A stretch of DNA of 64,000 nt from Calditrichaceae bacterium (GCA_013360445.1 JABWBP010000009.1:59854-123853), one strand, 5' to 3'; positions 28,995-41,996 are shown, counted from the stretch's first letter. The notes: generated by a model not told the origin, from the letters alone. A program made the numbers and translations.

Positions 28995-29620
28995 TGGCCA
29001 AGCACCTCGTTTACGATATCAACCGCCCCTTTTTGTATCACCAGCACCTGGGCGTGCAGCACGTCGTAGGCGGAAAACTGCGGAGCGGTCAACACCCATT
29101 TGTAGGGAATATTGCGGGCGGATTTGTAGAAATTTAGATCATGCTGGGAGGTCAGGATCAACACTTTATGATCGTCAACCTTCAGATTCCGCAACAAATC
29201 TACGACTTCGCGGGTTTTGGGAGCGTCCATCCGGAAGTCTTCCACCACAATAATTTTATCCTCTTTCGCTTTGTAAGAGAGCGCGGAACGCCGGGCCAGC
29301 TGTTTCACCTTTTTGGGTAATTCCTGGCGATAGTTGCGGGGCCGGGGACCATGCGCCCGCCCGCCGCCAACCATTTGAACCGCGCGGGTAGTTCCCTGGC
29401 GCGCTCGCCCGGTGCCTTTCTGTCGAAAGGGCTTGCGCCCGCCGCCGGAAACCTCGGAGCGGCCCTTTACCTTATGGGTTCCCTGGCGCTGGTTGGCCAG
29501 GTAGGCTTTGACGTCCAGGTAAAGAACGTGGTCGTTCGGCTCGATCTCGAAGATTTCGGGACGCAGCACCACTTTTTCGCCCGAAGGAGTTCCATCTTTC
29601 TTATAAACGTTCAATTCCAT
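28991..29620 (-). CDS. rplD: 50S ribosomal protein L4
   Basis: This 209-residue L4 ([53 protein letters not shown]) has the extended tunnel loop. In gamma-proteobacteria it also represses the S10 operon; no leader for that is evident here. Confidence 0.98.
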   Translation of the reverse strand: MELNVYKKDGTPSGEKVVLRPEIFEIEPNDHVLYLDVKAYLANQRQGTHKVKGRSEVSGGGRKPFRQKGTGRARQGTTRAVQMVGGGRAHGPRPRNYRQELPKKVKQLARRSALSYKAKEDKIIVVEDFRMDAPKTREVVDLLRNLKVDDHKVLILTSQHDLNFYKSARNIPYKWVLTAPQFSAYDVLHAQVLVIQKGAVDIVNEVLGQ

Positions 29621-29650
29621 GCTTGCACTCTCTGCTTAACCGCTTGATCT

Positions 29651-30268
29651 TCATTTATAAATTTCTACATACCCATTGCGGGCCCCGGGAACCGATCCCC
29701 TGATGAACAGGAGATCATTTTCCACATCCACTTTAACGACGCGCAGGTTCTTCACGGAAACCCGGGCATCGCCTAACCGCCCGGCCATTCGCATTCCTTT
29801 ATATACCCGGGAAGGCCAGGAGCTTTGCCCTAACGATCCGGGGGCGCGGGTGCGGTCGGACTGCCCGTGGGTTACCTGGGCGCCTCCGAAATTATGGCGC
29901 CGCATCACCCCGGTAAATCCCCGCCCCTTGCTGGTGCCGGTTACTTTGATGACGTCTCCCGGCTGGAAGATATCCACCTTTACCACGTCTCCCGCCTTCA
30001 GTTCGCTTTTGGTTTTCAGGCGGAATTCCTTCAACAACCGCAGGGCGGGAAGATTGACCTTCTTAAAATGGCCCAGGAGAGGCTTGGAAGTATTCTTTTC
30101 CTTTTTCTCATCAAACCCCACTTGTAATGCGTCATACCCATCATGTTCCACGGTTTTTACCTGGGTGACGTAACAGGGCCCGGCTTTGACAACCGTAACG
30201 CTAACCGCTTTACCGGCCTCGTCGAAAATCCGGGTCATGCCAATTTTTTTTCCTAACAAACCGTTCAT
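29651..30268 (-). CDS. rplC: 50S ribosomal protein L3
   Basis: This 205-residue L3 (MNGLLGKKIGMTRIFDEAGK, TGTSKGRGFTGVMRRHNFGG, VTHGQSDRTRAPGSLGQSS) has its finger near the peptidyl-transferase centre. ATG 30268 is best spaced from GGAG; 30271 and 30280 are in-frame alternatives. Confidence 0.97.
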   Translation of the reverse strand: MNGLLGKKIGMTRIFDEAGKAVSVTVVKAGPCYVTQVKTVEHDGYDALQVGFDEKKEKNTSKPLLGHFKKVNLPALRLLKEFRLKTKSELKAGDVVKVDIFQPGDVIKVTGTSKGRGFTGVMRRHNFGGAQVTHGQSDRTRAPGSLGQSSWPSRVYKGMRMAGRLGDARVSVKNLRVVKVDVENDLLFIRGSVPGARNGYVEIYK

Positions 30269-30308
30269 CATTCTCTCCAAAGGCGTTTATTCGCGTAAAC
30301 ACCGCTAT

Positions 30309-30335
30309 AATTGGCAATTGCCAATCGGCAATTCA
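30309..30335. repeat. TTGGCAATTGCCAAT word repeat, rplC-rpsJ spacer
   Basis: Palindromic words TTGGCAATTGCCAAT and CGGCAATT. A longer stretch of the same words is at 38160-38201. Confidence 0.55.
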
Positions 30336-30344
30336 TAATAACCG

Positions 30345-30653
30345 TCAGGTCTTGATTTCGATATCCACGCCCGCCGGCAATTCCAGCTTCATCAGCTGAT
30401 CAATCGTTTTGTTGGTGGCGTTGTGAATATCGATCAGCCGCTTATGGATGCGAACCTCGAATTGCTCGCGGGATTTCTTGTCAACGTGCGGAGAACGCAA
30501 TACCGTAAAAACACTGCGCTTGGTCGGCAATGGGATCGGGCCGGAAATCAACGCGCCCGTAGATTTTGCCGTGGTAATGATCTTTTCTGATGACTTGTCG
30601 ATCAGGTGGTGATCGTACGCTTTCAATTTAATGCGAATACTTTGGCCTGGCAC
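30345..30653 (-). CDS. rpsJ: 30S ribosomal protein S10
   Basis: This 102-residue S10 ([40 protein letters not shown]) is also NusE, the antitermination partner of NusB/NusG. The start is GTG 30653 with AAGGGG upstream. It follows fusA at 17 nt with no tuf in between. Confidence 0.97.
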   Translation of the reverse strand: MPGQSIRIKLKAYDHHLIDKSSEKIITTAKSTGALISGPIPLPTKRSVFTVLRSPHVDKKSREQFEVRIHKRLIDIHNATNKTIDQLMKLELPAGVDIEIKT

Positions 30654-30670
30654 CGGCGTCCCCTTTTTGC

Positions 30671-32755
30671 TTACTTGGTTCCTCTAATCTTTTCGACTAT
30701 TTCATTTGCAATATTCTGCGGCAATTGCTGGTAATGATCAAACTGCATGGTATATACGGCCCGTCCCTGGGTGACAGAACGCAGCGAGGTGGCATATCCG
30801 AACATTGTCGCCAGGGGCACGAACGCTTCCACAACCTGGGCGTCTTTGCGCGGCAGGATTCCACTAACCTTGCCTCGCCGGGAATTCAGATCCCCGATCA
30901 CATCTCCCAGGTACTCTTCCGGCACCACCACTTCCACGTCCATGATCGGCTCCAGCAGCACCGGCCCCGCTTTGCCCATGGCCTCCTTTACTCCAATGGA
31001 GCCGGCAATTTTGAAGGCCATTTCGCTGGAGTCCACTTCATGATAAGAACCATCCACCAGCCGCACTTTGATGTCCACCACCGGGTAACCGGCCAGAACT
31101 CCGTTGCGCAAGGCTTCTTCGATTCCGGCTTTGACCGGGGAGATATATTCCCGGGGAATCACACCGCCAATAATTTTATCTTCGAATTCAAACCCCTTGC
31201 CTTTTTCGTTCGGCAGCACTTCCAGAACCACGTGGCCGTACTGGCCCCGCCCCCCGCTCTGGCGGATAAACTTGCCTTCCGATTGCACTTCCCGGGTGAT
31301 GGTCTCTTTGTAAGCCACCTGGGGTTTACCGACCCGGGCATCCACCCGGAATTCCCGCAGCAACCGATCAACGATAATCTCCAGGTGCAACTCACCCATC
31401 CCGCTGATGAGGGTTTGGCCGGTTTCTTCCTCCGAAGATACCTTGAATGTGGGGTCCTCGTCGCTCAACTTCCCCAGGGAAGTGAATAATTTTTCCGCAT
31501 CCGCCTTGGTTTTCGGCTCGATAGCCACGGAGATGACCGGCTCCGGGAAACGCATCGACTCCAGGATAATGGGTTTGTGAGGATCCGCCAGGGTATGGCC
31601 GGTTCGGGTGTTTTTCAAGCCCACCGCCGCCACAATGTCGCCGGTAAATACTTCGTCGATATCTTCCCGGCTGTTGGCGTGCATCTGCAAAAGCCGGCCC
31701 AGGCGTTCTTTGGTATCGGTGGTCGCGTTATATACGTAACTTCCGGCCTTCATCGAGCCGCTATAAACTCTGAAGTAGGTCAATTTTCCGACATAAGGGT
31801 CGGTCATTACTTTAAAGGCCAGGGCGGTAAAGGGGGATTCATCGGAGACTGCCCGGTCGGCGAGCTTTCCGGAGCGCGGGTCCTCCCCCTGAACCGGGGG
31901 AATATCTAACGGGGAAGGCAAATAATCTATAACCCCGTCTAACAGCCGCTGCACTCCTTTGTTCTTGAACGCCGATCCCAGCAATACCGGAACGATATGG
32001 TTTTCGATGGCTCCTTTGCGAATGGCGGCCTTGATCTCTTCGGTAGAAATCTCTTTCCCTTCTAAGTATTTTTCCATCAGGTGATCATCGAATTCCGCCG
32101 CCGCTTCGATCACTTTCGTGCGATACTCTTCCGCCTTACTCATCAAATCCCGGGGAATTTCTTCCTCTAAAATCTGCATTCCCAGGGAGCTTTCATCAAA
32201 GATCACCGCTTTCATTCGCGGCAGATCGATTAGCCCGGTAAACATGTCGCCTTCGCCCATGGGAATTTGCAGCGCCACCGGGTGGGCGCCCAGGCGCACC
32301 TTCATCATTTCCAGAACATTGTAAAAATCCGCCCCCACCCGGTCCATTTTGTTTACAAAGGCAATCCGGGGAACCCGGTACTTGTCTGCCTGGCGCCACA
32401 CCGTTTCCGATTGCGGCTCCACCCCGCCCACCGCGCAGAACAGCGCCACCGCGCCGTCCAATACCCGCAGCGACCGTTCCACTTCCGCAGTAAAATCCAC
32501 GTGGCCGGGGGTGTCGATAATATTGATCCGGTGCTCTTTCCAGAAGCAGGTCGTTGCGGCGGAGGTAATGGTAATCCCCCGCTCCTTTTCCTGCTCCATC
32601 CAGTCCATGGTGGCGGAACCCTCGTGAACCTCGCCCATCCGGTGCAATTTGCCGGTGTAGAACAAAATTCGCTCGGTCGTGGTGGTTTTACCGGCATCAA
32701 TATGCGCCATGATGCCGATATTTCTTATTTTTTGTAATGAAAAACGCTTTGCCAT
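30671..32755 (-). CDS. fusA: Elongation factor G
   Basis: This 694-residue translocation GTPase has G1 [16 protein letters not shown]3 [10 protein letters not shown]4 NKMD, the domain II region ([20 protein letters not shown]) and domain [15 protein letters not shown]. It is full-length and shows the normal rpsL-rpsG-fusA order. Confidence 0.98.
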   Translation of the reverse strand: MAKRFSLQKIRNIGIMAHIDAGKTTTTERILFYTGKLHRMGEVHEGSATMDWMEQEKERGITITSAATTCFWKEHRINIIDTPGHVDFTAEVERSLRVLDGAVALFCAVGGVEPQSETVWRQADKYRVPRIAFVNKMDRVGADFYNVLEMMKVRLGAHPVALQIPMGEGDMFTGLIDLPRMKAVIFDESSLGMQILEEEIPRDLMSKAEEYRTKVIEAAAEFDDHLMEKYLEGKEISTEEIKAAIRKGAIENHIVPVLLGSAFKNKGVQRLLDGVIDYLPSPLDIPPVQGEDPRSGKLADRAVSDESPFTALAFKVMTDPYVGKLTYFRVYSGSMKAGSYVYNATTDTKERLGRLLQMHANSREDIDEVFTGDIVAAVGLKNTRTGHTLADPHKPIILESMRFPEPVISVAIEPKTKADAEKLFTSLGKLSDEDPTFKVSSEEETGQTLISGMGELHLEIIVDRLLREFRVDARVGKPQVAYKETITREVQSEGKFIRQSGGRGQYGHVVLEVLPNEKGKGFEFEDKIIGGVIPREYISPVKAGIEEALRNGVLAGYPVVDIKVRLVDGSYHEVDSSEMAFKIAGSIGVKEAMGKAGPVLLEPIMDVEVVVPEEYLGDVIGDLNSRRGKVSGILPRKDAQVVEAFVPLATMFGYATSLRSVTQGRAVYTMQFDHYQQLPQNIANEIVEKIRGTK

Positions 32756-32785
32756 GTTTCTAATTTCAAACCCGATTTATGTCGA

Positions 32786-33262
<477 letters not shown>

Positions 33263-33360
33263 TCAATTGCATTTTATCACTCTGTAATCTTTCTTTATTG
33301 AACCGCGCCCGTTTTTGTATGCAGCAGGCGATGTGGCCCCTGCTCCTGCCAACTGTCCGT

Positions 33361-33735
33361 TTATTTCTTGGGTCTCTTCGTGCCGTACTTGGAGCGTCCT
33401 TGTTTCCGATCATCCACGCCCCCGGTATCCAGGGTGCCACGGATGATGTGGTAACGAACCCCCGGCAAATCCTTTACCCGGCCGCCGCGGATCATCACAA
33501 TGGAGTGCTCCTGCAAGTTGTGGCCTTCCCCGGGGATGTAAGCGGTCACCTCGATACCGTTGGTCAAACGTACCCGCGCTACTTTCCGCAAAGCAGAGTT
33601 GGGCTTTTTAGGGGTCGTGGTATAAACCCGGGTACACACCCCTCGTTTTTGGGGAGACTTGCCCAGCGCAGGGGCCTTGTTCTTTTTTTCAAGTTTTTTG
33701 CGCTTTAACCGAATCAATTGATTAATCGTTGGCAC
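33361..33735 (-). CDS. rpsL: 30S ribosomal protein S12
   Basis: This 124-residue S12 ([40 protein letters not shown]) is at the decoding centre. The Lys of [12 protein letters not shown], which gives streptomycin sensitivity, is retained. The start is GTG 33735, 5 nt after AGGAGG; an upstream open frame to 33771 is not needed. Confidence 0.97.
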   Translation of the reverse strand: MPTINQLIRLKRKKLEKKNKAPALGKSPQKRGVCTRVYTTTPKKPNSALRKVARVRLTNGIEVTAYIPGEGHNLQEHSIVMIRGGRVKDLPGVRYHIIRGTLDTGGVDDRKQGRSKYGTKRPKK

Positions 33736-33837
33736 CACTTCCTCCTGATGCTTGTCAAAAGTCACAGACACGCAAAATAATAAAATAACATGGTTTTGTC
33801 AACCCCCTTTTTAATTTCGTGGGGGTTGGTTACAAAT

Positions 33838-33866
33838 GCGACGCACTTTTGAAGTGCGTCACATTT
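33838..33866. repeat. Perfect hairpin between rpoC and rpsL
   Basis: GACGCACTT-TTG-AAGTGCGTC is a perfect 9-bp stem with a 3-nt loop, extended by AAATG and CATTT on the outside. It starts just after the rpoC stop. Without a clear T-run it is more likely a processing or pausing hairpin than a terminator. Confidence 0.55.
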
Positions 33867-33871
33867 AGAAT

Positions 33872-36800
33872 CTACTTTGCCGGCACTTCTTCCGGAATTT
33901 CCTCTTCCTGCCCGGTCTCTTCTTTGTATTCCACCTGCAATTGTTTGAACTTCTTCAGACCGGTGCCCGCGGGGATGAGGTTCCCCACGATCACGTTTTC
34001 CTTCAGGCCGTAGAGATAATCCACTTTCCCGGCGATGGCCGCGTCTGTTAACACGCGGGTGGTCTCCTGGAACGAGGCCGCAGAAATGAAGCTGTCCGTG
34101 GTCAAGGCCGCCTGGGTAATACCCAACAGGATCGGCTCCGCAGTCGCCGCTTCCGCGGGGCGGCACTCCGCCGGCTTCTTTTCCGATTTGGCCAGCTGGC
34201 GATTGGTATATTCGAACTTGACCCGGTCCACCCGCTGGCGCACCTTGAAGCGAGAGTCCCCGGCGTCGGTAATAATGACCTTGTTGCGGATCTTCTCGTT
34301 CTCCTCGTTGAAGAAAAATTTGTTGACCGTATCCCCTTCCAGGAAGCGGGTATCGCCGGGGTCTAACACTCTCACCCGCTGCATCATTTGCCGCACGATG
34401 ACTTCGATATGCTTATCGTTGATGCTTACCCCCTGGAGGCGGTAAACTTCCTGAATTTCGTTGACCAGGTATTCCTGAACCTTGTTGGGACCGAGGATTT
34501 GCAGAATATCCTGGGGAGAGATGGAGCCGTCGGTCAACATTTCACCGGCTTTCACATAGTCGCCATGGTGAACCAGCACGTGCTTGCTGTAAGGAATCAA
34601 GTATTTCTTCTTTTCCAACGCGCCTTCAACGACAACTTCCCGAATACCGCGCTTGATCGGGCCGAAATGCACCACCCCGTCAACCTCACTGACCGCCGCC
34701 TGCTCTTTCGGTTTCCGGGCTTCGAACAGCTCCGCCACCCGCGGCAAGCCGCCGGTAATATCGCGAGTTTTTCCGATTTCCCGGGGAATTTTCGCCAGCA
34801 CCCGGCCGGCCTGCACTTCTTCATTGTTATTGATCAGGATGTGCGCTTTGACGGGCAGAATGTAATCGGCCACTTCCTCGCCATTTTCATCGATGATCGA
34901 GATATGGGGGCTGAGGTTCTTGTTCCGGGATTCGATTACGACCCGCTGTTTCTGCAGGGTTTGTTCATCCAACTCTTCGTGGGTGGTAACATTATCCACC
35001 AGGTCCACAAACTTAACCCGGCCCCTCTTCTCAGTTAAGATCACCGAAGAGTAAGGGTCCCACTCGAAGAGAATGGTTCCGCGATCCACTTCCTGGCCGT
35101 CATTCACTTGCAACTTGGCGCCGTAGGGCACGGTGTAGTTCATCAGGGAACGCCCTTTTTCATCCATTACATGGATTTTTCCGTTGCGCCCCACGCATAT
35201 CTTGATTTCTTGCTCTTCGCCCTCTTCTTCCACGGTGCTTTCGATATGGCGCAATTCTTCGTAGTAAATTTTTCCGGAGAAGCGTGAAATGACCTCCGAC
35301 TGGGCGGCGATACGGCCGGCCGTTCCCCCGATGTGAAAAGTTCGCAGGGTCAACTGAGTGCCAGGCTCGCCGATGCTCTGGGCTGCCATCACTCCAACCG
35401 CCTCGCCGATGTCCACCAGGCGGCCGGTGGCCAGGTTACGGCCGTAACACAGGCCGCAGACTCCCCGGCTGGTTTCGCAGGTCAATACCGAACGAATCTT
35501 GATCGTTTCAACCGAGGAGGTGTCGATTATAGCGGCGACCTCTTCATCGATCATCTGGCCGGCTTTCACCAGCAAATCCCCGCTGATCGGGTCGTACACG
35601 TCATCAACGGAAACCCGCCCCAGGATACGGTCGGAAAGCGGCTCGATGATCTTCTCGCCTTCCTTGATAGGCCCGGTCTCGATTCCTAAGATGGTGCCGC
35701 AGTCGAATTCGCTGATCATTACGTCCTGGGCGACATCCACCAGGCGGCGGGTCAGGTAACCGGCGTCCGCGGTTTTCAGCGCGGTGTCCGCCAGACCCTT
35801 GCGGGCGCCGTGCGTGGAGATGAAGTATTCCTGCACCGAAAGCCCTTCCAGGAAGTTCGCAGTAATGGGGTTCTCGATGATTTCCCCGGTCTGGCCGGTG
35901 AGGGTCTTTTGGGGCTTGGCCATCAACCCGCGCATTCCCGCCAACTGCCGGATTTGTTCCCGGCTGCCGCGCGCGCCGGAGTTCGACATCATGTACAGGG
36001 AATTGAACCCTTCGCGATGGTCTTGCAGAATTTTGAACAGTTCCGTGGAAACCTGGTCGGTCACCCGGGTCCAGATATCGATTACCTTGTTGTAGCGCTC
36101 TCCGTCGGTGATGAAGCCCTGGCGGTACTGTTCTTCTAACAGGCGCACCTCTTCATAGGCTTTGTCCACAAATTTGCTTTTCGATTCCGGCACCACCACG
36201 TCGTCCAACCCGATGCTGGTCCCGGCTAAGGTGGCGTAGCGGAATCCCATTTCCTTCAAATTATCCAGAAATTCTACCGTGGGAAGATTTCCGACCTTCA
36301 GAAAAACCTTTCCGATCAGGCGCTCCAGGGATTTCTTGGTCATCAGCTCATTCACAAAACCGATTTCCGGGTGAATAATCTCATTGAAGATCACCCGCCC
36401 CACGGTGGTATCGATCAATTCCCCGTTGATCCGCACTTTGACGCGGGCATGGAGATGCACCTTCTTATCGTGATAGGCGATGCTCACCTCCTGGGGGGAA
36501 GCGAAAATTTTGCCTTCACCCGGCACGCCGGCGCGGTCTTTGGTCAGAAAATAGCTTCCTAACACCATATCCTGCGAGGGAATGGTGAGGGGGCGCCCGC
36601 TGGCCGGGGAGAGAATGTTGTGCGAAGCTAACATCAGGAGGCGCGCTTCCATCTGGGCTTCAAAGCTGAGCGGCACGTGCACCGCCATCTGGTCGCCGTC
36701 GAAGTCCGCGTTGAACGCCGCGCACACCAGGGGGTGGATTTCAATGGCTTTGCCCTCTTTCAACACCGGCTGGAAAGCTTGAATGCCCAGACGGTGCAGG

Positions 36801-38116
36801 GTGGGGGCGCGGTTGAGCAGCACCGGGTGGTCGTTGACGATATCCTCCAGGATTTCGAACACCACGGTATCCCGTTTATCCACAAAGCGCTTGGCGCTCT
36901 TGACCGTCTTCACAATTTTACGGTCCTGCAGCTTGCGGATGATAAACGGTTTGAACAACTCCACCGCCATCTCCTTGGGAAGGCCGCACTCGTACAGTTT
37001 CAGTTTCGGCCCCACCACCACCACGGAACGCCCGGAGTAGTCAACCCGCTTTCCTAACAGGTTCAGGCGGAAACGCCCCTGCTTGCCGCGCAGCATGTCG
37101 GAGAGGGATTTGAGGGGGCGGTTGCCGTCGCTGCGCACCGCGGTGGTGCGTTTGGTATTGTCGAACAGGGCATCGACCGCCTCTTGCAGCATCCGTTTCT
37201 CATTGCGCAAAATCACTTCCGGGGCCTTGATGTCCATCAGTTTTTTCAGGCGATTGTTGCGAATAATAACCCGCCGGTAGAGATCGTTCAAATCGCTGGT
37301 GGCAAAACGGCCCCCTTCCAGGGGCACCAGGGGGCGCAATTCCGGGGGAATTACCGGGATCACGTCTAACACCATCCATTCCGGGCGGTTCTTCAACTCC
37401 CCGTTTTCCCGGGTTCGGAAGGCTTCCACTACTTTCAGGCGTTTGAGCGCTTCGTGTTTTTTCTGCTGCGATTTTTCGGTGCGCAGGATATTTCGCAACT
37501 CCTCGGCCAACTCTTCCACCTCGATCCGTTGCAGCAGGGTGCGGATGGCTTCCCCGCCCATCCGGGCGATGAATTTGTCCGGATGATCATCCGGGAGGGC
37601 GCGGTCTTCCGCGCTCAATTTATCGACGATTTCCATATACTCGTCTTCCAGGAGCATGGCGCCCACTCTCAAGCCGGTACTTCCCGGTTGAATGACCACG
37701 TAGGCTTCGTAATAGATAATCTTTTCCAGGCTCTTGGGGGCAATATTCAGCAAATAACCGATTTTCGTAGGAGTCGAACGGAAATACCAGATGTGTACGA
37801 TCGGCACCGCCAGGCTGATGTGCCCCATGCGCTCGCGGCGGACGCTCTTGGTAGTCACTTCCACCCCGCAGCGGTCGCAAATAATGCCCTTGTAGCGGAT
37901 GCGTTTATACTTCCCGCAATGGCACTCCCAGTCTTTGACCGGGCCAAAAATCTTCTCGCAGAACAAACCGTCTTTTTCCGGCTTGAAGGAGCGATAGTTA
38001 ATGGTCTCCGGCTTGGTAACTTCCCCGTAGCTCTTCTCCAGAATGGCATTGGGAGACGCCAAACCGATGGATATTTTTGAAATCTGGCCTTTGATGGGAT
38101 AAGTTTCCAAACTCAC
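33872..38116 (-). CDS. rpoC: RNA polymerase beta' subunit
   Basis: This 1414-residue beta' subunit has the N-terminal zinc ribbon ([20 protein letters not shown], about residues 65-85), the catalytic Mg motif [15 protein letters not shown], the bridge-helix/trigger-loop region ([20 protein letters not shown]) and the second zinc site ([19 protein letters not shown]). The start is either GTG 38116 or TTG 38110; AGAGGAG overlaps the first and is well spaced for the second. 103 nt after rpoB. Confidence 0.98.
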   Translation of the reverse strand: MSLETYPIKGQISKISIGLASPNAILEKSYGEVTKPETINYRSFKPEKDGLFCEKIFGPVKDWECHCGKYKRIRYKGIICDRCGVEVTTKSVRRERMGHISLAVPIVHIWYFRSTPTKIGYLLNIAPKSLEKIIYYEAYVVIQPGSTGLRVGAMLLEDEYMEIVDKLSAEDRALPDDHPDKFIARMGGEAIRTLLQRIEVEELAEELRNILRTEKSQQKKHEALKRLKVVEAFRTRENGELKNRPEWMVLDVIPVIPPELRPLVPLEGGRFATSDLNDLYRRVIIRNNRLKKLMDIKAPEVILRNEKRMLQEAVDALFDNTKRTTAVRSDGNRPLKSLSDMLRGKQGRFRLNLLGKRVDYSGRSVVVVGPKLKLYECGLPKEMAVELFKPFIIRKLQDRKIVKTVKSAKRFVDKRDTVVFEILEDIVNDHPVLLNRAPTLHRLGIQAFQPVLKEGKAIEIHPLVCAAFNADFDGDQMAVHVPLSFEAQMEARLLMLASHNILSPASGRPLTIPSQDMVLGSYFLTKDRAGVPGEGKIFASPQEVSIAYHDKKVHLHARVKVRINGELIDTTVGRVIFNEIIHPEIGFVNELMTKKSLERLIGKVFLKVGNLPTVEFLDNLKEMGFRYATLAGTSIGLDDVVVPESKSKFVDKAYEEVRLLEEQYRQGFITDGERYNKVIDIWTRVTDQVSTELFKILQDHREGFNSLYMMSNSGARGSREQIRQLAGMRGLMAKPQKTLTGQTGEIIENPITANFLEGLSVQEYFISTHGARKGLADTALKTADAGYLTRRLVDVAQDVMISEFDCGTILGIETGPIKEGEKIIEPLSDRILGRVSVDDVYDPISGDLLVKAGQMIDEEVAAIIDTSSVETIKIRSVLTCETSRGVCGLCYGRNLATGRLVDIGEAVGVMAAQSIGEPGTQLTLRTFHIGGTAGRIAAQSEVISRFSGKIYYEELRHIESTVEEEGEEQEIKICVGRNGKIHVMDEKGRSLMNYTVPYGAKLQVNDGQEVDRGTILFEWDPYSSVILTEKRGRVKFVDLVDNVTTHEELDEQTLQKQRVVIESRNKNLSPHISIIDENGEEVADYILPVKAHILINNNEEVQAGRVLAKIPREIGKTRDITGGLPRVAELFEARKPKEQAAVSEVDGVVHFGPIKRGIREVVVEGALEKKKYLIPYSKHVLVHHGDYVKAGEMLTDGSISPQDILQILGPNKVQEYLVNEIQEVYRLQGVSINDKHIEVIVRQMMQRVRVLDPGDTRFLEGDTVNKFFFNEENEKIRNKVIITDAGDSRFKVRQRVDRVKFEYTNRQLAKSEKKPAECRPAEAATAEPILLGITQAALTTDSFISAASFQETTRVLTDAAIAGKVDYLYGLKENVIVGNLIPAGTGLKKFKQLQVEYKEETGQEEEIPEEVPAK

Positions 38117-38159
38117 TCCTCTGAATTTTATACTTTAATAGGGCTGACCACTGAATTTT

Positions 38160-38201
38160 TAAATTGCCAATTGGCAATTGCCAATTAGCAATTGGCAATT
38201 A
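38160..38201. repeat. AATTGCCAATTGGC word repeat, rpoB-rpoC spacer
   Basis: Four or five tandem palindromic words (AATTGCCAATTGGCAATTG and variants) fill much of the spacer. Confidence 0.65.
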
Positions 38202-38219
38202 AAAAAATCCAGTATCGGG

Positions 38220-41200
38220 TTACTCTACTTTGATGTCCAACCCCAAACCCTGCAACTCTTTTACCAGCACGTTGAAAGATTCGGGACGGCCGGCTTCCGG
38301 CAGGTTATCCCCTTTGACGATCGATTCATAGACTTTGGTGCGGCCATGAACGTCGTCGCTCTTGAAAGTGAGGATTTCCTGCAAGGTGTAGGCGGCGCCG
38401 TAAGCTTCTAACGCCCACACTTCCATTTCCCCAAAGCGCTGGCCCCCGAACTGCGCTTTCCCGCCCAGCGGCTGCTGGGTAATCAAGGAATAGGGGCCGA
38501 TGGAACGGGCGTGAAGCTTGTCATCCACCATGTGGGAGAGCTTCATCATATAAATATAACCGACCGTGACGTCCTGGGAAAAAGGCTCGCCGGTCTGGCC
38601 GTCGTGCAGCGTGATCTTCCCGGTGGTCGGCAAACCCGCTTTTTTCAACTCTTCCAACACTTCCTCGTAAGTCGCCCCGTCGAATACCGGGGTGGCGTAG
38701 TATTTATTCAATACCCGCCCGGCCCAGCCTAAAGTGGTCTCGAAGATTTGCCCTAAGTTCATTCGCGAGGGCACGCCTAAGGGATTCAACACGATGTCCA
38801 CCGGGGTTCCGTCGGGCAGGAAGGGCATTTCTTCCTCGGGAACGATTTTGGCGATGACCCCTTTGTTCCCATGCCGCCCGGCCATTTTGTCGCCCACGGT
38901 CAGTTTGCGCTTCTGGGCCACGTACACTTTGGCTAACTGCACGATGCCGGGGGGCAGCTCGTCGCCGATCATCACTTTGTGCTTCTCGGTGCGCAGATCG
39001 TTGTCAATATCCCGCAGCAAGCCCTTGTATTCCAGGAAGAGCTTGTGCACCTGCTCGTTCTTTTCCGCGTCGCTGAACCAGGGGGTCAAATAATCCACCA
39101 GGTCCAGCTCTACTTTTTCGAAACTGTTCTTGGTGATTTTTCCGCCGGATTTGATGATCGCCTTGCCGGAACGGCTGTTCACGCCCTTGGTGGGGGTATT
39201 CCCGAACTTTTCATAGAGATAAACGCACAATCGCTGCTGGATGGCTTCGATCTTGGCGGTGGTTTCGTTTTCCAGTTGATCGAGCCTCTTCTTGTCCTCT
39301 TTCTTGGCCTTGGGATCCTTTTTCTTGCGGGAGAAGAGCTTGGTGTCGATCACGATCCCTTCGGTGCCGGCGGGCATTTTCAAGGAGGCGTCTTTCACGT
39401 CCCCGGCCTTGCTGCCGAAGATGGCCTTGAGCAGTTTCTCTTCCGGGGTCGGCTCGGTTTCCCCCTTGGGGGTTACTTTACCGACCAGGATATCCCCGGC
39501 CTTCACTTCCGCGCCGGTGCGGATAATCCCGGTCTCGTCAAGGTTCTTAGTGGCATCTTCGCTGACGTTGGGAATTTCCCGGGTCAGCTCTTCTTCCCCG
39601 CGCTTGGTATCGCGCACCTGGATTTCGTATTCTTCGACATGGATGGAAGTAAACAGGTCGTCGCGAACCAGCCGCTCGGAAACGATGATGGCGTCTTCGA
39701 AGTTGTAGCCGTTCCAGGGCATGAAAGCGACCAGCACGTTCCGCCCCAGGGCCAGCTGGCCGCGATCGGTGCCGGGGCCGTCCGCCAGCACCTGCCCGCG
39801 GGTCACCCGCTCCCCGGTGTTTACCAGGGGAATCTGGTTGATGCAGGTGTTCTGGTTGGTGCGCACGAATTTCATCAATTCGTACACCACTTTTTGAGAT
39901 TCGCCGGTCAAAATCTGGCGCGGATCTTCGATCACCCCGGGGTCCACCCGGATCACAATTTTGGTGGAATCCATCTCTTCCACCACCCCGTCCACTTCCG
40001 AGACGATCATCGCCCCGGAATCGCGGGCAATTTTGGCTTCGATTCCCGTTCCCACGATGGGGGTTTCCGGGCGCACCAGGGGAACCGCCTGGCGTTGCAT
40101 GTTGGAGCCCATCAAGGCGCGGTTGGCGTCGTCGTGCTCCACAAAAGGGATCAACGAGGCGGAGGCAGAAAGAATCTGGTTGGAAGCCACGTCGATGAAC
40201 TGCACGTCCTGGGGCGGCGTAACTAAGAAGTCCCCGCGCTTGCGCACCTTTACCAGCTCTCTTTCGAATTTACCGTCTTCCGCTCCCATCAGGGCGTTGA
40301 ACTGGGCAATCACCGCGCGCTCTTCATCTTCCGCGGACAGGTATTCGACGTCATCCAACACCCGCCCGTCTTTTACTTTTCGATAAGGGGTTTCGATGAA
40401 CCCGAAATCGTTGACTTTTGCCAGAACGCTAAGGGAGGAGATCAACCCGATGTTAGGCCCTTCCGGCGTTTCGATGGGGCACAGCCGCCCGTAGTGGGTG
40501 TAATGGATGTCGCGCACTTCGAAACCGGCGCGTTCCCGGGTCAACCCCCCCGGCCCTAAGGCGCTCATGCGGCGCTTGTGGGTCAATTCCGCCAGGGGAT
40601 TGGTCTGGTCCATGAACTGCGACAACTGCGAGGTGCCGAAGAAAGTATTGATCACCGACGTAATGGCCCGGGCGTTTACCAGTTCCTGGGGAGTGATGGT
40701 CTCCGCGTCGCCTAAATTCATGCGCTCTTTAATGGTGCGGGCCATACGGGTCAAACCCAGGTTGAATTGGGAAGCCAACTGCTCGCCCACGGTTTTCACC
40801 CGGCGATTGCCTAAGTGGTCGATATCGTCGGTGCTGCGCTTGCCTTCCCGCAGGTCGATGAGGTATTTCACGTTCTCCACGAAATCTTCTAAGGTGAGCA
40901 CCGTGGTCTCGTAATCGACCTTCAGGCCTAATTTTTTGTTGAGGCGGTAGCGTCCCACGTCTCCCAATTCATAGCGTTTGGGATTGAAAAACATCTTTTT
41001 CAGGAGGTCGCGGGCGGTATCCATGTCCGGCGGCTCGCCGGAGCGCAGCATTTCATAGATCAGGCGCAGCGCGTCTTCTTCCGTTTTGGCGGGGTCCTTG
41101 CGCAGGGTATTCAAAACGATGTTGGGCATGGAGGGGTCAACCGCCTTTTCTAACTTCAGGTGTTTCACCTTGGCAGCTTTCAAGGCATCGACCAGCTCCT

Positions 41201-41996
41201 CGTCCAGCAGGGCTCCGGATTCTACCAGCACTTCCCCGCTCTTGGCGTTCACCACGTCACCGATGATTTTCCGCCCCACCAGGGAGAGGGTGTCGGCTTT
41301 ACTCAACTCTACCTCTTCCAGGAGGTCGAACAGGCCTAAAATCTCCGCATCGGTGGTAAACCCTAACGCGCGCAGGAAAGTGGTAACGTAGAACTTCTTT
41401 TTGCGGTCGATATAAACGTGCAGGCAGTCGCTCACGTCGGTCATGAATTCCACCCAGCTTCCCCGGAAGGGAATAATGCGGGCGGAATAAATTTTCGTGC
41501 CGTTGGGGTGAACGCTTTCATCGAAAAACACCCCGGGGGCGCGATGGAGCTGGTTGACGATGACCCGTTCCGCACCGTTGATGATAAAAGTGCCGCGCTC
41601 GGTCATATAAGGCATGTTGCCGAGATAGACGTCCTGCTCGATAGTGTCGGTGTAATCTTCCGTATCTCCGGTGGGATCCTTGATCGACAAACGCAGCTTG
41701 GCCTTTAGCGGCACGGCGTAGGTAAGGCCGCGCTCGCGGCACTCCTTCACGGTGTACTTGGGCTTGTCGATGTAGTACTCAACGAAATCGAGAATAAAAT
41801 TCTCCCGGCTGTCCACAATCGGGAAAATGCTGGTAAACACCGCTTGCAGACCCTTTTCCTTCCGTTGGCCCGGCGAGCTATCTTCCTGTAAAAACTCCTT
41901 AAACGAACGACGTTGAACATCCAATAAGTCCGGATATTCAACGATCGTCGGAATTTTTGCAAAAGATTGGCGCTCTATTAATTCACCATTTTTCAA
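38220..41996 (-). CDS. rpoB: RNA polymerase beta subunit
   Basis: This 1258-residue beta subunit contains the rifampicin region (FFGTSQLSQFMDQTNPLAEL, THKRRMSALGPGGLTRERAG), LIPFVEHDDANRALMGSNMQ and, at the C-terminus, FGEMEVWALEAYGAAYTLQE. It is a little shorter than in E. coli (1342), consistent with fewer lineage inserts. The start is TTG 41996; no ATG gives the family N-terminus. Confidence 0.98.
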   Translation of the reverse strand: MKNGELIERQSFAKIPTIVEYPDLLDVQRRSFKEFLQEDSSPGQRKEKGLQAVFTSIFPIVDSRENFILDFVEYYIDKPKYTVKECRERGLTYAVPLKAKLRLSIKDPTGDTEDYTDTIEQDVYLGNMPYMTERGTFIINGAERVIVNQLHRAPGVFFDESVHPNGTKIYSARIIPFRGSWVEFMTDVSDCLHVYIDRKKKFYVTTFLRALGFTTDAEILGLFDLLEEVELSKADTLSLVGRKIIGDVVNAKSGEVLVESGALLDEELVDALKAAKVKHLKLEKAVDPSMPNIVLNTLRKDPAKTEEDALRLIYEMLRSGEPPDMDTARDLLKKMFFNPKRYELGDVGRYRLNKKLGLKVDYETTVLTLEDFVENVKYLIDLREGKRSTDDIDHLGNRRVKTVGEQLASQFNLGLTRMARTIKERMNLGDAETITPQELVNARAITSVINTFFGTSQLSQFMDQTNPLAELTHKRRMSALGPGGLTRERAGFEVRDIHYTHYGRLCPIETPEGPNIGLISSLSVLAKVNDFGFIETPYRKVKDGRVLDDVEYLSAEDEERAVIAQFNALMGAEDGKFERELVKVRKRGDFLVTPPQDVQFIDVASNQILSASASLIPFVEHDDANRALMGSNMQRQAVPLVRPETPIVGTGIEAKIARDSGAMIVSEVDGVVEEMDSTKIVIRVDPGVIEDPRQILTGESQKVVYELMKFVRTNQNTCINQIPLVNTGERVTRGQVLADGPGTDRGQLALGRNVLVAFMPWNGYNFEDAIIVSERLVRDDLFTSIHVEEYEIQVRDTKRGEEELTREIPNVSEDATKNLDETGIIRTGAEVKAGDILVGKVTPKGETEPTPEEKLLKAIFGSKAGDVKDASLKMPAGTEGIVIDTKLFSRKKKDPKAKKEDKKRLDQLENETTAKIEAIQQRLCVYLYEKFGNTPTKGVNSRSGKAIIKSGGKITKNSFEKVELDLVDYLTPWFSDAEKNEQVHKLFLEYKGLLRDIDNDLRTEKHKVMIGDELPPGIVQLAKVYVAQKRKLTVGDKMAGRHGNKGVIAKIVPEEEMPFLPDGTPVDIVLNPLGVPSRMNLGQIFETTLGWAGRVLNKYYATPVFDGATYEEVLEELKKAGLPTTGKITLHDGQTGEPFSQDVTVGYIYMMKLSHMVDDKLHARSIGPYSLITQQPLGGKAQFGGQRFGEMEVWALEAYGAAYTLQEILTFKSDDVHGRTKVYESIVKGDNLPEAGRPESFNVLVKELQGLGLDIKVE

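Noticed and set aside
38979..40226. 415-codon + strand open frame inside rpoB
   Set aside because: Shadow of rpoB codon usage in a GC-rich gene.
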